The notes under the pieces were generated by a model. The model made no database searches and was not told the origin of the DNA. It was given only the letters and a program-made list of their open reading frames with translations. Made by a program: the position numbers and the translations under genes. Positions 36,901 through 40,564 of a DNA stretch of 40,564 nt are shown here, one piece after another. The stretch comes from Flavobacteriales bacterium (GTDB taxonomy: Bacteria; Bacteroidota; Bacteroidia; Flavobacteriales_F; PHOS-HE28): assembly GCA_017987895.1 (NCBI GenBank), contig JAGNSU010000021.1, forward strand, positions 1 to 40,564. The letters run 5' to 3'. Each line of letters begins with the position of its first letter. The first letter of the stretch is position 1.

Positions 36901-39900
36901 ACGTGAAAGCACCTGGACCGGTCCAGGAGTACACGTATGGAGGCGTTGCTCCGCTCGCGGTGATCGCGATCGCGCCATTCGCTTCGCCGAAGCAATTCAC
37001 GTTCGTAACGCTTCCGATCACCGCTAAGGCGGAAGGGTCGGAAAGCGTGAAGGATTGCACGAGCGTGCAGTTGTTCGCGTCGGTCACGCTCACCTGGTAG
37101 GTGCCCGCCATGAGCCCACCGCTCGGGAAATCCTGGTTGGTGCTATTGAAGCCGTTCGGCCCTGTCCAAGCATAGCCGTAGCCACCCACGCCGCCGGTCA
37201 CATTGATGTCGATACTTCCGGTGTTGTCGCCCGCGCAAAGCGGGTTGCTGGAAGTAGAGGTCATCGCCATTGCGGCGGTCGGCCCGGTGATCGCCACGTT
37301 CACTGTGGCGATGTTCGCGCAACCATTATTGTCCGTTACGGTAGCGATGTAGCTGCCCGTGGACAGCCCGGTGGCCAACAGACCGGTCTGCACCGGCACG
37401 GTGTTCCAGGAGATGCTGTACGATCCACTTCCGCCGGTCACCGAGAGCGTGGCGCTACCCGTCAGAGACCCGAAGCAGGTCTCGTTGATCGTGCTGAGCA
37501 AATTCGCTTGCAACGCGGCCGCAGGTTGGCTGATGATGACGTTGCGCGTCAAGCCGCATCCGTTGGCGTCCGTTACCGTCACGGTGTAGTTGCCAGCGGG
37601 CAGGTTGTTGGCGGTCGCTGTGGTTTGTACCGGGCTCGTGTTCCAGCTGTAGCTCAAGGGAGCTGTTCCGCCGGAAGCGGTCACTGTTGCGCTGCCCGTG
37701 TTGGCACCGTAGCAGAGCACGTTGGTGCTCGCACTGATGTTCGCGCTCAGGGCGCTCGCTGGCTCTGTGATGACCACGTTCACTGTTGTGCTGCACAGGT
37801 TAACATCGCGCACGGTGCAGGTGTAGTTCCCTGCGGGCAGGTTGCTCGCGGTGGCGGTGTTCTGCACCGGTGTCGTGTTCCATTGATAGGTATAGGGTCC
37901 GGTTCCGCCGGTGGCGGTAACGGTCGCGCTGCCGGTGTTCTGCCCGAAGCAGCCTACGTTGGTTTGCGCGAAGAGCGATGCGCTGAGCCCGCTCGCCGGT
38001 TCGGTGATGGTCACGTTGCGCGTGGTGCTGCAACCGTTCGCATCGTTCACCGTCGCCGTCCAGGTGCCTGCGGGCAAATTGCTAGCGCTGGTGCCGTTCT
38101 GCACGGGCGTAGTGTTCCAAGTGGTGCTGTACGGTGCGGTTCCACCGTTGATCGAGATACCTGCGCTTCCCGTGGTGTTGCCGAAGCAGAGCACGTTGGT
38201 GTGCGCGGCGAGCGACGTGCTCAAGGCCGCGGTCGGACCACCGATCGTCACGTTGGCCGTAGCCGGGCAGTTGTAGCCATCGGTCACCGTCACGGTCCAG
38301 GTGCCTGGCAGCAGCGCGCTCGCTGTGGCGGCGCTCTGCACCGGACTTGTGTTCCAACTGAAAGCATAGGGAGGCACACCACCGGACGGCGTCACCGTCG
38401 CGCCTCCTTGTCCATCACCAAAGCACACGACCGGAGCGCTCGTGTTGATCGTTGCGATCACCTGGGTCGCTTCGATCAGCGTGCTGTTGGCCGAAGCCGC
38501 ACAGCCGTTCGCATCCGTTACGCTCAATGTGTAGTTGCCCGCGGTCAAACCAAGGATGTCGGGTACCGTATTGCTATAGCCGTTGGGTCCGGTCCAAGTC
38601 GTTGCATAAGGACCAGTGCCACCCGACACCGTAGCATCGATGGCGCCGTCACTACCGCCGAAGCAACTCAAGTTCTGGCCGAAGGCGAGGATCGTCGGGG
38701 AAAGCGAAACACCGAGGACAGTGGGTGCGGTTAGGGTGAAGCTCTGGCTGCGGGTGCAACCGGCATCGGTCACGGTGACGGTGTATGTGCCAGGAGCAAG
38801 ACCGGAGATGTCCTGAGAGCTGGCGGTGAAACCGTTCGGGCCCGTCCAGGCATAAGAGTAAGGTGGATAACCGCCAGCATGGCTCAAGTTGATGGCCCCG
38901 TTCAGATCGCCGTTGCAAAGCGGATCGGTCAGCGCTGCGCTCAAACTCAACGTGCTCACGCGCACGGTGCGGTTCGCGGTACGAGTGCAGAGACCATCGG
39001 TGATCACCACGGTATAGGTGGTGGTGACAGCCGGAGTGGCGATCGGGTTCGGGCAGGTGGTGCAGCTCAACCCGGCGGCCGGGCTCCAAGCATAGCTCGC
39101 ACCACCGGTCACGGTGAGCGGCCATGATCCACCAACGCAGATCGTGCCACCGGGCGAAATGGTGGCGATCAACGTGTCCAGTATGCTGAACACCAACGAG
39201 TCCAGGTTCTGCGCGGGGCAGTTCGGATTCCCTAGGATGAACAAAAGGTCCTCGGTGTTCTCGTTGATCACATCCGATAGCGGATCGACCGGCTGGTCAG
39301 CGTAGGTCTGGTTGGCGGGGATGGTGATGGATTTCGCCGAGTTCGGGTCGATCGGTGCGATGGCCGTATAGTCAGTTCCATTGGTCGCCGCTCCCTGGAT
39401 GAAGTACTGTAGCGTAAGCGGGGTAGGCCGCGGAGCGCCGCGATCGAAACGGACCCAACCGGGGTTGCAACCTTCGATCATGTCCGGGCCACCGTTCGCG
39501 GTGTAGCTGATCATGGTGATCGTGGGGCTCTCCACGCGATCGATGAACACACCGGAGTCGAACTTGCGGTCGCTCGCATCGGCCACCACCAGTTTCAGGT
39601 GGTAGGTCTGGCATGCGGTCACAAGGCTCTTGGCTTTCAATCCCACGGTGAAGCCGTCGTATTGCAGATCGGCACCTCCCGTGTTGTCGTGATAGTAAGC
39701 GCTGTTGCTGCCGTTGTTCACGTTGTTGATCGTGACGGCGGTGGATGTGTTCGGCACCAATGCGATGTTCTTCGCACCACCCGCGCCAGGATCGCCCACG
39801 ATTCCAGGTCCGCTGATGAAGAAGCCGAACACGTCGTTGTACTGGCTCCCCACCCATTCGTTGTATTCCTCTGAGGCGAACACGAAATCGAAGGAGAGCG

Positions 39901-40303
39901 AATCGCCTGCGGGAATGATGTCGAACTCGAACTTGCACGCATCCATCGTGGTGCGGCCGGTCACGGTGTTCAGCAGCGGATCACCGGCGGTGTTCTGGGC
40001 GAACCAGTTGGAGCCGCCGTTGTTGTTCGGCCCGGGTGCGTCGGTCCGGCGTCCCGTGGTGAGGATCACCCCCTGGTCCACGTCCATGTCATTGCCGCTG
40101 TAGGTGAACTCACCGTAGCCGCTCGCGTGGCAGGTGATCACCGGATTGGTGATCTGCACACCCGGACCAGTGATGCTGGCCGCGAGTTGCTGCAGATCCG
40201 TTTGCGGCGTGACCACAAGCTGGGCGTGCGCCGAGGTCAGCAGCAGAACGGCCAAAGCGCCCAGGGCGGGGCGCATCCGGAAGGTCGGCATGGTTCGGCT
40301 CAT
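27971..40303 (-). CDS. Giant SprB-like surface adhesin, 44 SprB-type repeats, T9SS type B cargo
   Basis: The 4110-residue protein has a signal peptide (1-27, cleaved near AHA/Q). A choice-of-anchor L domain follows (about 30-262; SFDFVFASEEYNEW near 137-150, YNDVFGFFISGPG near 155-167, and an NNV/DRKFDSGVFID segment). Then come a Calx-beta-like region (about 268-380) and a PKD/Ig-like domain (about 382-448; CVGGSWPLTVTGGASYAWSP). Residues 451-4021 are 44 tandem SprB-type repeats of 74-86 residues, each ending near TVTDANGC. Residues 4022-4110 are the gliding-motility-associated C-terminal domain (PTGYTPNNDGSNDQY, ITIFNRWGNVVYD, LPNGTYFVVLTL), the type B T9SS signal. The ATG at 40303 overlaps the stop of the upstream gene by 4 bp, which favours it over the ATG at 40291. 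SprB-type proteins act as mobile surface adhesins in gliding bacteria; simple attachment is equally possible here. Confidence 0.93.
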   Translation of the reverse strand: MSRTMPTFRMRPALGALAVLLLTSAHAQLVVTPQTDLQQLAASITGPGVQITNPVITCHASGYGEFTYSGNDMDVDQGVILTTGRRTDAPGPNNNGGSNWFAQNTAGDPLLNTVTGRTTMDACKFEFDIIPAGDSLSFDFVFASEEYNEWVGSQYNDVFGFFISGPGIVGDPGAGGAKNIALVPNTSTAVTINNVNNGSNSAYYHDNTGGADLQYDGFTVGLKAKSLVTACQTYHLKLVVADASDRKFDSGVFIDRVESPTITMISYTANGGPDMIEGCNPGWVRFDRGAPRPTPLTLQYFIQGAATNGTDYTAIAPIDPNSAKSITIPANQTYADQPVDPLSDVINENTEDLLFILGNPNCPAQNLDSLVFSILDTLIATISPGGTICVGGSWPLTVTGGASYAWSPAAGLSCTTCPNPIATPAVTTTYTVVITDGLCTRTANRTVRVSTLSLSAALTDPLCNGDLNGAINLSHAGGYPPYSYAWTGPNGFTASSQDISGLAPGTYTVTVTDAGCTRSQSFTLTAPTVLGVSLSPTILAFGQNLSCFGGSDGAIDATVSGGTGPYATTWTGPNGYSNTVPDILGLTAGNYTLSVTDANGCAASANSTLIEATQVIATINTSAPVVCFGDGQGGATVTPSGGVPPYAFSWNTSPVQSAATASALLPGTWTVTVTDGYNCPATANVTIGGPTAALSTSLAAHTNVLCFGNTTGSAGISINGGTAPYSTTWNTTPVQNGTSASNLPAGTWTATVNDANGCSTTRNVTITEPASGLSASLFAQTNVGCFGQNTGSATVTATGGTGPYTYQWNTTPVQNTATASNLPAGNYTCTVRDVNLCSTTVNVVITEPASALSANISASTNVLCYGANTGSATVTASGGTAPLSYSWNTSPVQTTATANNLPAGNYTVTVTDANGCGLTRNVIISQPAAALQANLLSTINETCFGSLTGSATLSVTGGSGSYSISWNTVPVQTGLLATGLSTGSYIATVTDNNGCANIATVNVAITGPTAAMAMTSTSSNPLCAGDNTGSIDINVTGGVGGYGYAWTGPNGFNSTNQDFPSGGLMAGTYQVSVTDANNCTLVQSFTLSDPSALAVIGSVTNVNCFGEANGAIAITASGATPPYVYSWTGPGAFTSSNEDLSGLVAGTYTLWLRDANDCDLTQSWTVTQPVLLSASIASQTNISCNGGTGSATVTVSGGTTAYSFSWNTSPVQTSSTATNLPAGTWTCTVTDAHGCTTSASVTITQPGAPLSAIIASSTNVLCFGNTTGAATVSVNGGTSPYGYSWNSSPVQNTASAINLPAGNYTCTITDANGCTTTASVTISQPSGALSANISASTNVLCHGNNTGSATVSVSGGTTSYSYSWNSTPVQTTATANNLPSGSYTCTITDANGCSTTANVTIDQPGAALSVSANVTPAACQGANNGAVDATVTGGTGIYSYAWTGPNGFTAGSQDVSSLQAGVYQLVVTDANGCTHTTTWNVNQPGLFTVSGITSSYTGGVEVSCAGGTNGSIDMTVSGATPPYNYSWTGPGGYTNSTIDISGLEVGTYTFVVTDDNGCATSQVFTLNAPQPFVLGLTSTDMGNGFGITCNGGSNGSIDATITGGTAPLNIGWTGPGGFSSSNEDISTLIAGTYELTVSDANGCSATQSIPLVEPSAIALTASAGSQVLCFGTATGTTTANATGGVAPIAYNWNSTPAQTSPNAAGLSAATWTVTATDANGCTAQQNVTITEPLAALTANVSAQTNVLCHGNNTGSATANASDGTAPYQYAWNTSPVLATATAGNLFAGTYTCTITDANGCSTSVDATITEPAAALSASIASTVDVLCFGNSTGSATVDAIGGTAPYLYNWNSTPVQINATAIGLPGGNFTCTVTDANGCAANASVQIAQPVAALNASISGQTNVACGGNTGSAAVNANGGALPYTYSWNTAPAQANATATNLSAGTWTCTISDVNGCTTTVDATITAPAGSLSASLTTTTDVDCFGSATGSATVSASLGTAPYSYFWNSSPAQGNATATGLAAGTYLCTITDANGCSALVSATIAQPAQALSAGIASLNGVSCFGAQDGAATAEAFGGTAPYDYVWNSSPVQNGAGLSGSAPGTYTVTITDGNGCNASAQAIIGSPTGALSVSLLNITDQSCFGSANGQASVSASGGTAPFTYTWNTVPPQTNATAVGLSASTYAVVVEDANGCTGSLNATINGPSAPLSVQLTTVSDVLCHGASTGAASVIAAGGTAPYTYTWNTNPIVNGADLLNVPAGTYTAQVVDANGCTTSTNITISQPIAPLHTFVESYANVSCFGGADGYATVDISGGSGSYTVLWNTAPPQSGNTATGLSAGIWTVSITDNNGCGIPKFLPVTITGPAAPLAIASTISSFGAFNVSCPTSADGWIDVTVSGGTFPYNYTWTDDFGQVTGIEDISVLDAGNYYLTVSDGNGCTVSATFVLSAPSPLQASAAITTAACQGALDGAVDVSITGGSSPYFYAWSGPNGYSAASEDITGLAAGTYALLVTDANGCTLQQSFDVNQPGMFNITATLSDFNGSGVSCSGNTDGSIDVTTAGGTAPYLFNWTGPNGFTAVSEDISGLAAGDYYLTVTDANGCGTLQTYTLSQPIVLHIINVAAQHGNGQISCIGGSDGSIDATIGGGTPNYTISWSGPNGFSATSEDLTNLSAGTYTISVTDLNGCLASASVTLNEPPVLTSAVTVSQTNSGDAIACNGGSDGSIDLDIQGGTAPYSVLWSGPNGFTSNATDPTGLGAGTYTALITDANGCTTSIISTLTEPAPLDLTSAVSSFIGGNAISCNGANDGSIDLTLAGGAGNLQFQWTGSNAFTSTNEDLSGLDAGFYQVLVMDQNGCSAGAFFMLNEPQPIGSTASITTALCQGTATGAVDMTVTGGTAPYDIAWSGPNGFNGTDEDITNLFAGVYIATITDANGCGSMQFHDVDEPGIFVLTELIGIFPGGFNTSCANSDDGNIDLTVTGGTPGYAFDWYGPNGFTASSEDISGLTGGQYAIILTDANGCSTLGQYTLTSAAPVVVGLVAGTFSGGVNTSCAGTPDGSIDATIVGGISPYTISWSGPNGFAAISEDLTGLEPGTYSVEVSDAVGCTADANITLTAPDPVDATVTTSMYGGNANVSCFGAADGTIDLTITGGSLPYGILWSGPNGFVSGQEDLSGLAAGVYSYSITDANGCKAFGQVNITTPPPIDLSLNASQFNSGYNVPCAGGNSGSISTQASGGTGNLSYAWTGPNGFSSNNALLSGLEAGTYTLTVTDDNGCTASSSITLTEPQPLNVVDVLSDAGNGYQISCAVNDGTIGLTVTGGTTPIQTSWSGPNGFGSQTEDISGLGAGAYIYSIIDGNGCTSSDTIALAAPIALTATLGVSGNICDGTDDGAVDLSLAGGVAPYTFSWTGPNGFTSTDEDLSNLSGGNYAVSVSDAGTCTGNWTATITASAAMDLNAYLSTYGSLNIPCVGDSTGVIEVQVNGGAAPVNVVWTGPNGFAANNITDLSGLVAGDYTVTLSDANGCTLDSTFTLTGPTSQIDPFMIASLFASGTNISCIGASDGSVDLTVTGGTAPYLFDWRGPDSTQYSTEDISGLIAGTYDLVITDSNQCTFPATITLTEPDSALAAQLTLSQYNGGLNTSCDGSADGTISVEVSGGNNGYLLNWSGPNGFSSAADSLSGLAAGTYTLTATDMNGCVLIQDVVVTAPDPLDPLLTPFAFPSGSNTSCAGASDGSIALALTGGVPGYTYVWIGPNGYSSSDSMIVDLAPGTYCLSLLDANGCSVQACTDVIAAPALDASTSTTSADCGASGGSVDLSVQGGGAPFTFEWNNGAQTEDISGLLPGTYVVMITDVNGCTLPDSAMVSGSPALIADAAVTNNACNESTIGAIDLSVLSGTAPYLFDWSTGANTEDLSGLASNTYVIAITDAAGCSWTNTYIVGQGSEITADSLVLEYPSGFNLSGYGSGDGSISVAPSGGTEPYTYQWSNGATSAMNNGLDAGTYSVIITDANGCSLTLEFTLDQPMDLVMPTGYTPNNDGSNDQYVVHGLEAFKENHITIFNRWGNVVYDRMNYANDWAGENQEGEILPNGTYFVVLTLNKGGQTLQNYVDLRR
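27974..28240 (-). other. Type B (gliding-motility-associated) C-terminal sorting domain of the adhesin
   Basis: Residues 4022-4110 show the CHU_C-type pattern: MPTGYTPNNDGSNDQY, then ITIFNRWGNVVYD, W..., and LPNGTYFVVLTLNKGG near the end. This domain directs proteins to the T9SS and, unlike type A domains, usually depends on a PorP/SprF-family protein, which is encoded immediately downstream. Confidence 0.9.
28241..38953 (-). repeat. 44 tandem SprB-type repeats within the giant adhesin
   Basis: Coding repeats R1-R44 run from right to left. Long (L) repeats carry WTGPNGF-type cores. Short (S) repeats carry WNTSPVQ-type cores. The three terminal ones have neither. Blocks: R1-2 L (38468-38953), R3-7 S (37280-38467), R8-9 L (36797-37279), R10-12 S (36092-36796), R13-15 L (35342-36091), R16-24 S (33209-35341), R25-41 L (28931-33208), R42-44 short type (28241-28930). 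S repeats are 77-81 residues; L repeats are 77-86, most of them 84-86. Boundaries are hand-counted from the protein and each could be off by a few residues. Confidence 0.9.
39517..40215 (-). other. Choice-of-anchor L domain of the adhesin
   Basis: Residues about 30-262 show the family pattern: TGPGVQITNPVITCHASGYG, GVILTTGRRTDAPGPNNNGG, FVFASEEYNEW, FGFFISGPG and KLVVADASDRKFDSGVFID. The domain recurs at the N-terminus of large surface proteins with assorted anchoring signals. Its binding target is unknown. Confidence 0.8.
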
Positions 40304-40564
40304 TGGTTACGGACGTTTTCGCATTCGCTTTCCCACTCGCTAGCGGTCAGCGTGAGCGGTATCACATCGTTCGTCCCAGAGCGGTTCTGGAGAAGGGGGA
40401 GCAATCGATCCGTGTCTTCCTGGCGCATGGATCCTGCGGTGGATTCCACCACGAGTATTCCAGCGGGCACACAGGCGAAGGCGATCCGGAACCCACCGTC
40501 CAGGGCGAGATCTTGGGCCAGCGCGTCGCGGGTGGCGGAGGTGAGGCCGTCGATCCGGAAGGCG
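40300..40564 (-). CDS. Unknown protein, C-terminal part only, cut by right window edge
   Basis: The last 87 codons of a gene entering from the right are open and end with TGA at 40300-40302, which overlaps the ATG of the giant adhesin (ATGA). The visible part reads AFRIDGLTSATRDALAQDLA, then a strand region FRIAFACVPAGILVVES, a helix DTDRLLPLLQNR and a tail LTLTASEWESECENVRNQ. The alternation of helix and strand could suit a small alpha/beta domain of ferredoxin-like type, but I recognise no family. The overlap implies translational coupling and a place in the adhesin operon. Confidence 0.65.
   Translation of the reverse strand, partial: AFRIDGLTSATRDALAQDLALDGGFRIAFACVPAGILVVESTAGSMRQEDTDRLLPLLQNRSGTNDVIPLTLTASEWESECENVRNQ

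Noticed and set aside
28241..38953. Regular repeats of about 240 bp that might suggest a CRISPR or non-coding satellite
   Set aside because: They are in frame within one 4110-codon gene, diverge mostly at synonymous or variable positions, and have the length and motifs of SprB repeats, far longer than CRISPR units.
40289..40291. Alternative ATG for the giant adhesin four codons downstream
   Set aside because: Both give a workable signal peptide, but the ATG at 40303 overlaps the upstream stop as ATGA, a common coupling arrangement, so it is preferred.

Overview
The window comes from a GC-rich member of the Bacteroidota, probably near the Flavobacteriales (the order is an inference). Three things point there. 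Several genes are preceded by the Bacteroidota -7 box TAnnTTTG. L36 and S14 lack zinc-binding cysteines. The right half encodes type IX secretion system (T9SS) components and cargo. I saw no tRNA, rRNA, insertion sequence or CRISPR array.

Layout. (1) 2-1324, minus strand: the N-terminal 441 residues of a secreted PQQ-type sugar/sorbosone dehydrogenase-like protein that runs off the left edge inside a PKD-like domain. (2) 1512-19627, minus strand: one uninterrupted str-S10-spc-alpha ribosomal supercluster in the order rpsL, rpsG, fusA, rpsJ, rplC, rplD, rplW, rplB, rpsS, rplV, rpsC, rplP, rpmC, rpsQ, rplN, rplX, rplE, rpsN, rpsH, rplF, rplR, rpsE, rpmD, rplO, secY, map, infA, rpmJ, rpsM, rpsK, rpsD, rpoA, rplQ. 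A promoter box lies before rpsL and a hairpin lies after rplQ. Most gaps are 1-23 bp. All but one of the longer gaps (rpsE/rpmD, rpsM/rpsK, rpsK/rpsD, rpsD/rpoA, rpoA/rplQ) hold inverted repeats; the exception is map/infA. (3) 19928-20923, plus strand: a Fic-fold protein with a winged-helix tail, an intact inhibitory motif and a broken catalytic motif. (4) 20946-23369, minus strand: a secreted M1 metallopeptidase, divergent from (5) 23546-25090, plus strand: a conserved-looking helical protein of unknown function. (6) 25100-40564, minus strand: an apparent operon holding the end of an unknown gene, a 4110-residue adhesin with 44 SprB-type repeats and a gliding-motility-type C-terminal signal, a PorP/SprF-family outer-membrane protein, and a PorE-like OmpA lipoprotein.

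How the genes work together. The left half is the core translation and Sec export block. The right half is a cell-surface module. The giant protein would cross the inner membrane by Sec and the outer membrane by T9SS. The PorP/SprF protein encoded just downstream is the expected partner for its type B C-terminal domain, and the PorE-like lipoprotein could tie the assembly to peptidoglycan. The most distinctive feature is the internal organisation of the adhesin: two repeat subfamilies in alternating runs, conserved junction repeats and a three-repeat cassette present three times.
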